Of a stretch of DNA of 64,000 nt, positions 1-9,019 are shown one piece after another. The stretch comes from Streptomyces flaveolus. Lineage in GTDB: Bacteria > Actinomycetota > Actinomycetes > Streptomycetales > Streptomycetaceae. The translations under genes and the position numbers were made by a program. Within the stretch, counting starts at the first letter, position 1, and each line of letters starts with the position of its first letter. Location: the NCBI RefSeq assembly GCF_014648815.1, contig NZ_BMRV01000011.1, positions 222,542 to 286,541 on the forward strand, written 5' to 3'. Under the pieces are notes generated by a model. It saw only the letters and a program-made list of their open reading frames with translations, did no database searches and had not been told where the DNA came from.

Positions 1-1567
1 CGCCGCGCTGGAAGGTGTTGATGTACGACGGGCCGGTGTCGGACGGACCCGCCTCGCACTTGCCGGGCGAGTTGCCGTAGCCGTAGACGTTGTCGACGTC
101 CTGCAGCCAGTGCATGCCGTACACGTCGTCCGTGCCGTACGCCGACTTCAGCTCACCGGCGATCGGGTCGGGGCCGGCCGGCACCGTGCCGTCGAGCTTC
201 GCCGGGTACTCCTCCGGCGTGTCCAGCTCGGGGGCGTAGGTGGCCGGCTTGGAGGCGTTGTACGAGGAGTTCGTCGGCTGGTCGGCGTGCGTGGGGATCA
301 TGTACTTCTCCATGATTCCCCAGGCGTTGTTGAACTTGGACCAGTCGCCGGTCACCTTGCCGTACATCGCCTGGAGCCACAGCAGATAGCTGTACGCCTC
401 GGACGTGGTCTCGTGGCCGTGGTCCGGTGCCTCGACGATGAGTGTCTCGACCGAGTGGTACGGGATGCCCTCCGGGGAGAAGTAGCCGCTCGCCGGGTCG
501 GTGATCTTGCCGTAGAGCTCCAGGAAGCGGGCGTCGTAGTCCTTCGCCGCCGCCAGCTGCGTCACCGTCACCGCGGCCTTGCCGTGCCCCGGGGCCGTCG
601 ACTCGAAGACCGCCGAGCCGGTACCGGAGGCGTCGGCGGCCACGGTCACCTTCTGCGCGGTCCCCCAGTTCGACGGGGTGAAGGTGAGGCTCGCCCCGCC
701 GGTGACGGACAGGCCGCTGTTGCCGCTCGCCCGCGCGGTCGTCACGGTCACGTTCGCGGCCGGCTGCTTGGACAGCTTCACCTCGTACGTGCCCGACTCG
801 CCCTGCTGGACGCCGAGTTGGCCGGGCGTGGCGACCACGACCGGTCCCGAGGCGATGGTGATGCCGACCGGGGTGGAGTCCGCGGAGGCGCCCGTGCTGT
901 CGTACGCCTTCGCCACCAGGGAATGACTGCCCACGGTCAAGCCAGAGGCCGAGTAGGTGTAGGGCGCGCTGGTGTCGGTGCCGAGCAGGGTGGTGTCGTC
1001 GTAGAACTCCACCTTGCTGATCGTGGCGCTGTCCGCGGCGGCAGCCGTGGCCGCCAGGGGCACCGCCTCACCCTGCGAGTACACGGCGCCCGCCTCCGGG
1101 CTGGTCAGCACGGTGATCGGCGGCTGGTGCGCGCCGGTGCACGGGGTGCCGTTGACCGCGAAATTCGTCGGCGCGGTGTTGGTGCCGCTGTAGGTGAACT
1201 GCCCGCCGGTGGAGACGGCGGCGCCGGCCGCGACCCGCCCGTTGTACGAGGCGTTCTTCACGGTGACCGTCCGGCCGGACTGGGACCAGGTGCCGTTCCA
1301 GCCGTTCGTCAGCTTCTGGTCGCCCGTGTAGGCGTAGGTCAGCGTCCAGCCGTCGATGGCGTCGGCGCCGCGGTTGGTCAGGGTCAGGTCGGCGGTGAAG
1401 CCGGAGCCCCAGTCGTTGGTCCGGTAGTCCACGCTGCACTGAAGTGCCGCGGCCTGAGCGGGGGTCGAACCGGTTCCGACCATGGTCAGGGGAAGTGCGA
1501 GGGCCGCCGCCGCGGCCGTCCACAGGCGCCGCGTGCCATGGCGTCTGCGTCTGCGTCGGGGATGCAT
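1..1567 (-). CDS. Secreted GH48 cellulase with CBM2 (C-terminus cut by window edge)
   Basis: Exported processive cellulase, probably a reducing-end cellobiohydrolase, acting on crystalline cellulose outside the cell. The visible 522 residues start at an ATG preceded by GGAGGA. They comprise an Arg-rich signal peptide (about 1-39, ending AQA), a CBM2 domain (about 41-140, with NDWGSGFTADLTLTNRG), two Ig/beta-sandwich linkers (about 150-340), and the start of the GH48 catalytic domain from about 345. The motif HGHETTSEAYSYLLWL carries the proposed catalytic acid Glu. A GH48 domain is about 620-640 residues, so most of it lies outside the window. The gene is divergent from the GH6 gene and has a CebR-like palindrome 64 bp upstream of its start. 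Family assignment is firm; the exact cleavage mode is inferred from the family. Confidence 0.93.
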   Translation of the reverse strand, partial: MHPRRRRRRHGTRRLWTAAAAALALPLTMVGTGSTPAQAAALQCSVDYRTNDWGSGFTADLTLTNRGADAIDGWTLTYAYTGDQKLTNGWNGTWSQSGRTVTVKNASYNGRVAAGAAVSTGGQFTYSGTNTAPTNFAVNGTPCTGAHQPPITVLTSPEAGAVYSQGEAVPLAATAAAADSATISKVEFYDDTTLLGTDTSAPYTYSASGLTVGSHSLVAKAYDSTGASADSTPVGITIASGPVVVATPGQLGVQQGESGTYEVKLSKQPAANVTVTTARASGNSGLSVTGGASLTFTPSNWGTAQKVTVAADASGTGSAVFESTAPGHGKAAVTVTQLAAAKDYDARFLELYGKITDPASGYFSPEGIPYHSVETLIVEAPDHGHETTSEAYSYLLWLQAMYGKVTGDWSKFNNAWGIMEKYMIPTHADQPTNSSYNASKPATYAPELDTPEEYPAKLDGTVPAGPDPIAGELKSAYGTDDVYGMHWLQDVDNVYGYGNSPGKCEAGPSDTGPSYINTFQRG

Positions 1568-1630
1568 GTGCTGGTTCCTCCTGCGGCTCGAAGAGGGGGA
1601 GTGGGGGAGGAGCGACAAGCCTTGAACCAG

Positions 1631-1644
1631 TGGGAGCGCTCCCA
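1631..1644. promoter_or_regulatory. CebR-type operator (GH48 side)
   Basis: TGGGAGCGCTCCCA is a perfect 14-bp palindrome and matches the consensus bound by CebR, the LacI-family cellobiose-responsive repressor of Streptomyces cellulase and cellobiose-uptake genes. It lies 64 bp upstream of the GH48 start codon. The identity of the binding protein is inferred from the consensus; no cebR gene is visible in the window. Confidence 0.88.
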
Positions 1645-1772
1645 TAGTGCGGAGAGGGTCCCGAGCGGTCAAGGTGTGTGAAGAGTCGAAAAGATTCGAC
1701 AGATGGCGCGGACGGAAAGTCGGTAACTCCTCTGTTCTTTGCCGTCACTTGGCGCTACCTTCGCTGCACCAG

Positions 1773-1786
1773 TGGGAGCGGTTCCA
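1773..1786. promoter_or_regulatory. CebR-type operator (GH6 side)
   Basis: TGGGAGCGGTTCCA differs from the perfect CebR palindrome at two positions in the right half. It lies 129 bp from the first site and faces the GH6 gene. Two operators in a divergent cellulase promoter region fit coordinated derepression by cello-oligosaccharides. Confidence 0.75.
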
Positions 1787-2082
1787 TCAGTCGACGCGTC
1801 CGTCACGGCGCGCCCGAACTGCAAGGAGTCGCTCGTGCGACACCCCCCGCTCCACCTCCCGCGTTCAGGACTTTTAGCCGCCGTTGCGGCCGGTCCGACG
1901 CGCGATCGTCCGATGTACCGGTGCACAGCTCCCCCCGCGGGCTGCCTGCCGCTGCCCGCGGGCCGCTCCCGGCCTCCGACCGAGGCGGCGCCCCCGTGCC
2001 GTCCGGCAGCGGCCCGCGCCCGGCATGCGCGTGGCCCCGTACGACCGCACCCGCACCCCGACGAAAGAAGGAACCCCCACTC

Positions 2083-3816
2083 ATGACCCGGACCAGAACC
2101 GCGATGCTCGCCGCCCTGACGCTGGTCGCCGGCGCCTCCGGCACGGCCCTCGCCGCCCACTCCGCGAGCGCCGGAGCGGCGGCCGCCGCCTGTACCGTCG
2201 ACTACAAGGTGCAGAACGACTGGGGCAGCGGCTTCACCGCCGCCGTGACCGTCACCAACAACGGCGCCGCCACCTCCAGTTGGTCGCTGGGGTGGACGTA
2301 CGCCGGCAGCCAGAAGGTGACCAACAGCTGGAACGCGAAGGTCAGCCAGAGCGGTGCCGCCGTCACGGCGGCCAACGAGTCCTACAACGGGACGCTCGCC
2401 ACCGGCGGTTCGGCGAGCTTCGGTTTCCAGGGCACCTACAGCGGCAGCAACGCGATCCCGGCCACCTTCACCCTCAACGGCGTGACCTGCAACGTCGACG
2501 GCGGGCCGACCGACCCCACCGACCCGACCGATCCCACGGACCCGACCGACCCCGGGCCGTCCGGCCGGGTGGACAACCCCTACGCCGGCGCCAAGGGGTA
2601 CGTGAACCCGGAGTGGTCCGCGAAGGCGGCGGCCGAGCCCGGCGGCAGCCGGGTCGCCAACCAGCCCACCGGTGTCTGGCTGGACCGGATCGCGGCCATC
2701 AACGGCGTCAACGGTGGCATGGGCCTGCGCGACCACCTCGACGAGGCGCTGAAGCAGAAGGGCTCCGGCGAGCTGTACGTCCAGCTCGTCATCTACAACC
2801 TGCCCGGACGTGACTGCTCGGCCCTGGCCTCCAACGGCGAGCTGGGTCCGACGGAGATCGACAAGTACAAGACGCAGTACATCGACCCGATCGCCGCGAT
2901 CCTCGCCGACCCGAAGTACGCCTCGCTGCGGATCGTCACCACGGTCGAGATCGACTCGCTGCCCAACCTCGTCACCAACGTCTCGGGCCGGCCGACCGCC
3001 ACGCCCAACTGCGACGTGATGAAGGCCAACGGCAACTACCAGAAGGGCGTCGGCTACGCCCTGAACAAGCTCGGTGACATCGGTAACGTCTACAACTACA
3101 TCGACGCCGGCCACCACGGCTGGCTCGGCTGGGACGACAACTTCGGCCCCTCGGCCGACATGTTCAAGACGGCCGCCACCACCGAGGGCGCGACCGTGAA
3201 CGACGTCCATGGCTTCATCGTCAACACCGCCAACTACAGCGCGCTGAAGGAGAACAACTTCAAGATCACGGACAGTGTGAACGGCACGTCCGTGCGCCAG
3301 TCGAAGTGGGTCGACTGGAACCGCTACACCGACGAGCTCTCCTACGCCCAGGCCATGCGCGACAAGCTGGTCTCGATCGGCTTCGACCAGAAGATCGGCA
3401 TGCTCATCGACACCTCCCGCAACGGCTGGGGCGGCACCCAGCGGCCCACCGGTCCCGGCGCCACCACCAGCGTCGACACCTACGTCAACGGCGGCCGCTA
3501 CGACCGCCGCATCCACCTCGGCAACTGGTGCAACCAGTCCGGCGCGGGCCTCGGCGAACGGCCGAAGGCCAACCCCGAGCCGGGCATCGACGCCTACGTG
3601 TGGATGAAGCCGCCGGGTGAGTCGGACGGCGCGAGCAAGGAGATCCCGAACAACGAGGGCAAGGGCTTCGACCGGATGTGCGACCCGACGTACACCGGCA
3701 ACGCCCGCAACGGCAACAGCATGTCCGGCGCCCTCCCGGACGCCCCGCTCTCCGGGCAGTGGTTCTCCGCGCAGTTCCAGGAGCTGATGAAGAACGCCTA
3801 CCCGCCCCTGTCGTGA
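2083..3816 (+). CDS. Secreted CBM2-GH6 cellulase (cellobiohydrolase/endoglucanase)
   Basis: Exported 577-residue GH6 beta-1,4-glucanase. The order is signal peptide (1 to about 33), CBM2 (about 37-137), a short Thr/Pro/Asp linker of repeated DPT units (about 143-158), and the GH6 catalytic domain (about 160-577). GH6 hallmarks are VIYNLPGRDCSALASNGE, with the Asp that modulates the catalytic acid, DAGHHGWLGWD, and GMLIDTSRNGWGG. The catalytic domain of about 420 residues, with extra loops, is the size of exo-acting bacterial GH6 enzymes, so cellobiohydrolase is more likely than endoglucanase. The ATG at 2083 follows GAAAGAAGGAA. It is divergent from GH48, a classical synergistic pair, and is followed by a strong terminator. 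Confidence 0.94.
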   Translation: MTRTRTAMLAALTLVAGASGTALAAHSASAGAAAAACTVDYKVQNDWGSGFTAAVTVTNNGAATSSWSLGWTYAGSQKVTNSWNAKVSQSGAAVTAANESYNGTLATGGSASFGFQGTYSGSNAIPATFTLNGVTCNVDGGPTDPTDPTDPTDPTDPGPSGRVDNPYAGAKGYVNPEWSAKAAAEPGGSRVANQPTGVWLDRIAAINGVNGGMGLRDHLDEALKQKGSGELYVQLVIYNLPGRDCSALASNGELGPTEIDKYKTQYIDPIAAILADPKYASLRIVTTVEIDSLPNLVTNVSGRPTATPNCDVMKANGNYQKGVGYALNKLGDIGNVYNYIDAGHHGWLGWDDNFGPSADMFKTAATTEGATVNDVHGFIVNTANYSALKENNFKITDSVNGTSVRQSKWVDWNRYTDELSYAQAMRDKLVSIGFDQKIGMLIDTSRNGWGGTQRPTGPGATTSVDTYVNGGRYDRRIHLGNWCNQSGAGLGERPKANPEPGIDAYVWMKPPGESDGASKEIPNNEGKGFDRMCDPTYTGNARNGNSMSGALPDAPLSGQWFSAQFQELMKNAYPPLS

Positions 3817-3844
3817 GCGGGCCCGGGTGTAGGTAGACACCGTC

Positions 3845-3872
3845 GGGGTCCGGCCTCCCACGGCCGGACCCC
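3845..3872 (+). terminator. Terminator after GH6 cellulase
   Basis: An 11-bp perfect GC-rich stem (GGGGTCCGGCC / GGCCGGACCCC) with a 6-nt loop, 29 bp after the stop codon. There is no clear U-tract, as is common in actinomycetes. Confidence 0.8.
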
Positions 3873-3963
3873 GCACGGTCGTTTTGCGATTGCGGCAACA
3901 GAACTTGCCCCGGCGCGGTGAGTCGTCGCACCCTGACGGCCCGCGAACGGAAGGCTGACCGGC

Positions 3964-4893
3964 ATGGCGCACGACCACGACCACCAGCACGACCACCCTG
4001 ACAAGCGTGACCACCGGCACGAGCCCGGTCATCACCACGACCACGACCACGACATCGACTGGGCCGCGATGGCCCCGCTGCTGGAGGCGCAGGCGGAGCT
4101 GTTCACGCCCCTGTACCGGCGGGCGATGGCCTGGCTGGCCCGGGAGGTGACCGAGCCGGGACTCATCGCCGACGTGGGCAGCGGACCCGGCGTCGTCTCC
4201 TGTCTGTTCGCCGACGCCTTCCCGGACGCCCGGGTCGTTGCCGTCGACGGGGCCGGCCCCCTCCTGGAGCGGGCCCGCGACCGGGCCGCCCGGCTCGGCG
4301 TCGCCGACCGCTTCGGCACCCTCACCGGTGAACTGCCGGGCGTCCTGGGCGAGCTCGACTACCCGGCCGACCTGCTGTGGGCGAGCCAGAGCCTGCACCA
4401 CCTGGGCGACCAGCGCGCCGCCCTCGCCGCGCTCGCCGGACACCTCGCCCCCGGCGGCACCCTGGCGATCCTGGAGGGCGGGCTGCCCGCCCGCTTCCTG
4501 CCCCGGGACATCGGCATCGGGCGCCCGGGGCTGCAGGCCCGGCTGCACGCCGCCGAGGAGGACGCGTTCGCCGAGATGCGCGCGAGCCTTCCCGGCTCCG
4601 TGGCCGAGGCCGAGGACTGGCCGGCGCTGCTGTCCGCGGCGGGCCTGAAGCACACCGGCACCCGAAGCTTCCTGCTGGACCTGCCCGCGCCCGTCTCCGA
4701 CGAGGCGCGCGCGTACGTCGCCGCCTCCCTGTCCCGGGTGCGGGAGCGCTTCGGCGAGGGCCTCGACGCCGAGGACCGGGCCACCCTCGACCGCCTGCTC
4801 GACCCCGAGGACGCCGCGAGCGTGCACCGGCGGCCCGACGTGTTCGTCCTGCTGGCGCACACGGTCTACACGGCGGTGCGGCCCGCCGACTGA
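3964..4893 (+). CDS. SAM-dependent methyltransferase with His-rich N-terminus
   Basis: A 309-residue class I methyltransferase. The SAM-binding motif I is LIADVGSGPGVVSCLF (about residues 67-82), followed by VVAVDGAGPLLERAR (motif II) and LLWASQSLHHL (motif IV region). The first 30 residues are extraordinarily rich in His and Asp, which suggests metal binding rather than catalysis. Substrate unknown: the C-terminal half shows no substrate-specific signature I recognise. The ATG at 3964 follows CGGAAGG. It stands alone between two strong terminators, so it is probably monocistronic. Confidence 0.85.
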   Translation: MAHDHDHQHDHPDKRDHRHEPGHHHDHDHDIDWAAMAPLLEAQAELFTPLYRRAMAWLAREVTEPGLIADVGSGPGVVSCLFADAFPDARVVAVDGAGPLLERARDRAARLGVADRFGTLTGELPGVLGELDYPADLLWASQSLHHLGDQRAALAALAGHLAPGGTLAILEGGLPARFLPRDIGIGRPGLQARLHAAEEDAFAEMRASLPGSVAEAEDWPALLSAAGLKHTGTRSFLLDLPAPVSDEARAYVAASLSRVRERFGEGLDAEDRATLDRLLDPEDAASVHRRPDVFVLLAHTVYTAVRPAD

Positions 4894-4920
4894 CGGCGGG
4901 GAACCGGACCGCACAGGCAG

Positions 4921-4952
4921 GAGGGGCCCGGTCCGTCCGGACCGGGCCCCTC
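4921..4952. terminator. Bidirectional terminator between methyltransferase and aldo/keto reductase
   Basis: A 14-bp perfect stem (GAGGGGCCCGGTCC / GGACCGGGCCCCTC) with a 4-nt loop between two converging genes. Confidence 0.88.
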
Positions 4953-4966
4953 GGTGCGCGTGCGGG

Positions 4967-5803
4967 TCAGGCGACGTCGAACTCCGCCGGGTCCGGGCCC
5001 AGGCGCCGGTCCTCGTTCAGCGCGCTGATCGCCGCGAGGTCCTCGGTGTCCAGGGAGAAGCCGAACACGTCGATGTTCTCCTCGATCCGCGACGGCGTCA
5101 CGGACTTCGGGATCACGACGTTGCCGAGCTGGAGGTGCCAGCGCAGCACGACCTGGGCCGGGGTGCGGTTGTGCTTCTGGGCGATCGCCACGATCGCCGG
5201 GATCTCCAGGATGCCCTTGCCCGAGCCGAGCGGGGACCAGGCCTCGGTGGCGATGCCCTGCTTCGCGTGGATGTCGCGGGCGGCGTGCTGCTGGAGGTGC
5301 GGGTGCAGCTCGATCTGGTTGACGGCCGGGACGACCGACGTCTCGGCGATCAGCCGCTCCAGGTGCTCCGGCAGGAAGTTGGAGACGCCGATGGCCCGGA
5401 CCCGGCCGTCGGCGTACAGCTTCTCGAACGCCTTGTACGTGTCGACGTAGCGGTCCTTCGACGGCAGCGGCCAGTGGATCAGGTACAGGTCCACGTAGTC
5501 GAGGCCGAGCTTGGCCAGCGACGTGTCGAAGGCGCGCAGGGTGGAGTCGTACCCCTGGTCGCTGTTCCAGAGCTTGGTGGTGACGAAGAGGTCCTCGCGG
5601 GCGACGCCGGAAGCGGCGATGGCCTTGCCGGTGCCCTCTTCATTGCCGTAGATCGCCGCTGTGTCGATGCTGTGGTACCCGGCCTCCAGGGCCGTGGCGA
5701 CGGCCGTCTCGGCCTCGTCGTCCGGCACCTGCCAGACGCCGAAGCCCAGCTGGGGCATCTCGACGCCGTTGTTCAGGATGATCGGGGGGACCTTGCTGCT
5801 CAC
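4967..5803 (-). CDS. Aldo/keto reductase
   Basis: A 278-residue NADPH-dependent carbonyl reductase of the AKR (2,5-diketo-D-gluconate reductase-like) family. The catalytic tetrad is visible: Asp and Tyr in SIDTAAIYGNE, Lys in VTTKLWNSDQG, His in LIHWPLP. The cofactor-binding end has IPKSVTPSRIEENIDVF. Length and order are normal for a soluble (alpha/beta)8 AKR. The start is a GTG preceded by GAAGGA. The physiological substrate cannot be read from the sequence; many Streptomyces carry several such general aldehyde reductases. Confidence 0.92.
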   Translation of the reverse strand: MSSKVPPIILNNGVEMPQLGFGVWQVPDDEAETAVATALEAGYHSIDTAAIYGNEEGTGKAIAASGVAREDLFVTTKLWNSDQGYDSTLRAFDTSLAKLGLDYVDLYLIHWPLPSKDRYVDTYKAFEKLYADGRVRAIGVSNFLPEHLERLIAETSVVPAVNQIELHPHLQQHAARDIHAKQGIATEAWSPLGSGKGILEIPAIVAIAQKHNRTPAQVVLRWHLQLGNVVIPKSVTPSRIEENIDVFGFSLDTEDLAAISALNEDRRLGPDPAEFDVA

Positions 5804-5886
5804 GAGCTCTTGATCCTTCGGTTGTGGTCAGGTGGTACTCCCATCGTCAACGATCACGAGGCGCCGTGCATTCCTGACCGCGAAAC

Positions 5887-7713
5887 TCATGCCCGGTACA
5901 GGGCTTCGACCTCGGTGGCGTAGGCGTTCTCGATGGCCTTGCGCTTGAGCTTCAGCGACGGGGTCAGCAGCCCGTGCTCCTCGGTGAACGGCTGGGCCAG
6001 GATGCGGAAGGTGCGGATCGACTCGGCCTGGGAGACGAGCGTGTTGGCCGCGACGACCGCGCGCCGCACCTCCGTCTCCAGGTCGGCGTCGTGCACCAGT
6101 TCGGCCGAGGACATCCGGGGCTTGTTGCGCATCGTCAGCCAGTGTTCGACCGCCTCCTGGTCGAGGGTGATCAGGGCGGCGATGTAGGGGCGGTCGTTGC
6201 CGACGACGATGCACTGGTTGACCAGCGGATGGTCCCGGACGCGCTCCTCCAGCAGTCCCGGCGAGACGCTCTTGCCGCCGGAGGTCACCAGGATCTCCTT
6301 CTTGCGGCCGGTGATGGTGAGGTAGCCGTCCTCGTCCAGCGAGCCCAGGTCACCGGTGGCCAGCCAGCCGTCGTGCAGTGTCTCGTCGGTGGCCTTCGGG
6401 TTGTTGAGGTAGCCCTGGAAGACGTTGGCGCCGTTCAGCCAGATCTCGCCGTCGTCCGCGATGTGCACGGTGACGCCCGGGATGGGGCGGCCGACCGTGC
6501 CGTAGCGGGTGCGCTCGGGTGGGTTGGCGGTGGCCGCCGCCGTGGACTCGGTCAGACCGTAGCCCTCGTAGATCTGCACGCCCGCGCCCGCGAAGAACAG
6601 GCCGAGCCGCCGGTCCATCGCCGAGCCGCCCGACATGGCGTTGCGGATGCGTCCGCCCATCGCGGCCCGCACCTTGGTGTAGACGAGTTTGTCGAACAGC
6701 TGGTGCTGCATCCGCAGGCCCGCCGAGGGGCCCGGGCCGATGCCCCAGGCCTTGGCCTCCACCGCCTCCGCGTACTTCACCGCCACGTCGACGGCCTTCT
6801 CGAAGGGGCCGGACTTCCCCTCCTTGTCGGCCTTGCGCCGGGCCGCGTGGAACACCTTCTCGAAGATGTACGGCACGGCCAGGATGAACGTCGGCCGGAA
6901 GGCGGCCAGGTCGGGCAGCAGCGCGGCGGCGTTCAGCTGCGGCTGGTGGCCGAAGCGGACCCGGCCCCGGATCGCCGCGACCTCCACCATCCGTCCGAAG
7001 ACGTGCGCGAGCGGCAGGAACAGCAGGGTCGACGCCTCGTCGCCCTTCTTGGAGTGGAACACCGGCTCCCAGCGTCTGATGACGGTGTCCGCCTCGTACA
7101 TGAGGTTGCCGTGCGAGATGACGCAGCCCTTGGGGCGGCCCGTGGTGCCCGAGGTGTAGATGACGGTGGCGACCGAGTCGGGCGTGACCGCCTGCCGGTG
7201 CCGGTGCACCACCTCGTCGTCGAGGTGGGCGCCCGCGTCGTACAGCTGCTGGACGGCGCCGGAGTCGAGCTGCCACAGGCCGCGCAGGTGCGGCAGCCGG
7301 TCGATGACGGTGGCGATCGTCATCGCGTGGTCCTCGTGCTCCACGACCGCCGCCGTCACCTCGGCGTCGTACAGCATCCACAGGCACTGCTCGGCCGAGG
7401 ACGTCGGGTAGACGGGCACCACCTGGGCACCGATCGTCCACAGGGCGAAGTCGAAGAGCGTCCACTCGTAGCGGGTGCGGGACATGATGGCGACCCGGTC
7501 GCCGAAGCGGATGCCCTGGGCGAGCAGGCCCTTGGCGAGGGCCAGCACCTCGTCGCGGAAGGCGGCGGCGGTCACGTCCCGCCACTGCCCGTCCTCGTCC
7601 TTGCGGCCCAGGGCGATGTGCTGCGGGTCCTCCTGGGCATGCCGGAAGACCACGTCGGCCAGACCGCCCACGGGTGGTGCCGACGCCGTCGGAGGGTTGG
7701 TGAACTCGCGCAA
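5887..7713 (-). CDS. Long-chain fatty acid--CoA ligase (FadD15-like AMP-binding protein)
   Basis: A 608-residue AMP-forming acyl-CoA synthetase. The P-loop-like motif is YTSGTTGRPKGCVISHGN, the second core motif GYGLTESTAA, and the hinge region DGWLATGDLGSLDEDGYLTITGRKKEI. The C-terminal AMP-binding subdomain is complete (TPSLKLKRKAIENAY). It activates fatty acids for beta-oxidation or lipid synthesis. The start is a TTG at 7713, chosen because GGGGAG lies just upstream and because the N-terminus MREFTNPP resembles this FadD subgroup from memory. It is a single gene with its own promoter in the 275-bp gap upstream. Confidence 0.93.
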   Translation of the reverse strand: MREFTNPPTASAPPVGGLADVVFRHAQEDPQHIALGRKDEDGQWRDVTAAAFRDEVLALAKGLLAQGIRFGDRVAIMSRTRYEWTLFDFALWTIGAQVVPVYPTSSAEQCLWMLYDAEVTAAVVEHEDHAMTIATVIDRLPHLRGLWQLDSGAVQQLYDAGAHLDDEVVHRHRQAVTPDSVATVIYTSGTTGRPKGCVISHGNLMYEADTVIRRWEPVFHSKKGDEASTLLFLPLAHVFGRMVEVAAIRGRVRFGHQPQLNAAALLPDLAAFRPTFILAVPYIFEKVFHAARRKADKEGKSGPFEKAVDVAVKYAEAVEAKAWGIGPGPSAGLRMQHQLFDKLVYTKVRAAMGGRIRNAMSGGSAMDRRLGLFFAGAGVQIYEGYGLTESTAAATANPPERTRYGTVGRPIPGVTVHIADDGEIWLNGANVFQGYLNNPKATDETLHDGWLATGDLGSLDEDGYLTITGRKKEILVTSGGKSVSPGLLEERVRDHPLVNQCIVVGNDRPYIAALITLDQEAVEHWLTMRNKPRMSSAELVHDADLETEVRRAVVAANTLVSQAESIRTFRILAQPFTEEHGLLTPSLKLKRKAIENAYATEVEALYRA

Positions 7714-7988
7714 ACCCGCTCCCCGCTCCTGGTGACGCCCCGCACGGCGCGGTGAAAGCTACCCCACGCGGGGCGGGGACGGGAGGGCCGTCGGAATCGA
7801 GCAGCGCTCATGTCCGCGCTGGTCGGTGAGAGGAAATGCGCTCACATGGGGAAGGGTCGGACACTTTCCTGACGGTTGAGTAAGTTTCGGTGCCGTAATC
7901 TCCACCGAATCTGTACGACCCGCTTACCGCCGGTAGGAAGCCGGCGAAGCCGCCGTCTCCTCCTTCAGCGCAGGCGCACCGCATTCCG

Positions 7989-8885
7989 TCACACCTGTGC
8001 CGGACCCGCGCGCCGGGAAGGGTGCAGCCGGTCGCCGCCCGCAAGGATCGCCGCCGCCAGGGCGTCCGCGGCGCCCTGCGCCGAGGGGTGGCGGCGCCCG
8101 TGCACCAGCACGAAGTCGACGCGGCCCAGCTCCGGCAGCCCGGCCCGGTCCGGCACGCGCACCAGGCCGGGCGGGACGAGTCCGCGCGAGTGCGCCATCA
8201 CGCCGAGGCCCGCCCGGGCCGCCGCGATCAGCCCGTTGAGGCTGCCGCTGGTGCAGGCGATGCGCCACTCGCGGCCCTGCCGTTGCAGCGCGTCCAGCGC
8301 GAGCGCGCGGGTGATGCCCGGCGGCGGATAGACGATGAGCGGCACCGGGCGGTCCGGGTCGAGGCGCAGCCGCTCCGCGCCGATCCACACCAGCCGGTCG
8401 TGCCAGACCGGCTCGCCGCGCGGGTCCTCGGGGCGCCGCTTGGCCAGCACCAGGTCGAGTTTCCCGGCGGCAAGCTGTTCGTGGAGCGTGCCCGACAGTT
8501 CCACGGTCAGCTCCAGGTCGACCTCCGGGTGGTCCTGCCGGAAGCTCTCGAGGATCTCCGGCAGCCTGGTCAGCACGAAGTCCTCGGAGGCCCCGAAGCG
8601 CAGCCGTCCGCGCAGCCGGGTGCCGGCGAAGAAGGCCGCCGCCTGCTCGTGCACCTCCAGGATGCGGCGCGCGAAGCCCAGCATCGCCTCACCGTCCTCG
8701 GTCAGCTCCACGGAGTGCGTGTCCCGCGTGAACAACTGCCGCCCGGTGGCGTCCTCCAGCCGCCGCACGTGCTGGCTCACCGTCGACTGGCGCAGCCCGA
8801 GCCGCCGCGCGGCCTGCGTGAAGCTCAGCGTCTGGGCCACGGTCAGGAAGGTCCGCAGCTGGGAGGGGTCGTACACGCGCCCCAC
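7989..8885 (-). CDS. LysR-family transcriptional regulator
   Basis: A 298-residue LysR regulator. The N-terminal winged HTH is clear (LRTFLTVAQTLSFTQAARRL, then STVSQHVRRLE), followed by the substrate-binding-like effector domain (about 90-290). It is divergent from the BASS-family transporter with a short shared intergenic region containing an inverted repeat, the usual layout for a LysR gene and its target. It starts at GTG 8885; the ribosome-binding site is weak, so the start could be a few codons off. The effector is probably an organic acid handled by the transporter (inference). Confidence 0.9.
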   Translation of the reverse strand: MGRVYDPSQLRTFLTVAQTLSFTQAARRLGLRQSTVSQHVRRLEDATGRQLFTRDTHSVELTEDGEAMLGFARRILEVHEQAAAFFAGTRLRGRLRFGASEDFVLTRLPEILESFRQDHPEVDLELTVELSGTLHEQLAAGKLDLVLAKRRPEDPRGEPVWHDRLVWIGAERLRLDPDRPVPLIVYPPPGITRALALDALQRQGREWRIACTSGSLNGLIAAARAGLGVMAHSRGLVPPGLVRVPDRAGLPELGRVDFVLVHGRRHPSAQGAADALAAAILAGGDRLHPSRRAGPAQV

Positions 8886-8894
8886 CGTACCCGG

Positions 8895-8913
8895 TCATCG
8901 TGGTACGTGATGA
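8895..8913. promoter_or_regulatory. Probable LysR operator in divergent promoter
   Basis: TCATC-N9-GATGA is an inverted repeat just upstream of the LysR start and about 107 bp upstream of the BASS transporter start, the position expected for an autoregulatory LysR site. Pattern-based only. Confidence 0.45.
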
Positions 8914-9019
8914 CAGTGAGAGCGGTGTACCGGATTCCCGATCGCCGGGTGGGGGAGCAGGATGGAGCGGGGACCCGTGACCCCGCCGGAGCAAGAAGAG
9001 AACGAGCAAGTGGAGCACC

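Larger units (their letters stand above)
1568..2082. other. 515-bp divergent promoter region between GH48 and GH6 cellulase genes
   Basis: No protein-coding gene is supported here. The stretch holds the two CebR-like operators listed separately, one on each side, and must contain both promoters. The GH6 start codon lies about 300 bp downstream of its operator, so the GH6 mRNA may carry a long leader. Short open frames in the leader lack ribosome-binding sites and recognisable sequence. Confidence 0.6.

Noticed and set aside
1669..4914. A 1081-codon minus-strand open frame across the GH6 gene
   Set aside because: Antisense to the GH6 cellulase and methyltransferase, which both have family motifs, good starts and terminators. 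No motif in the antisense product.
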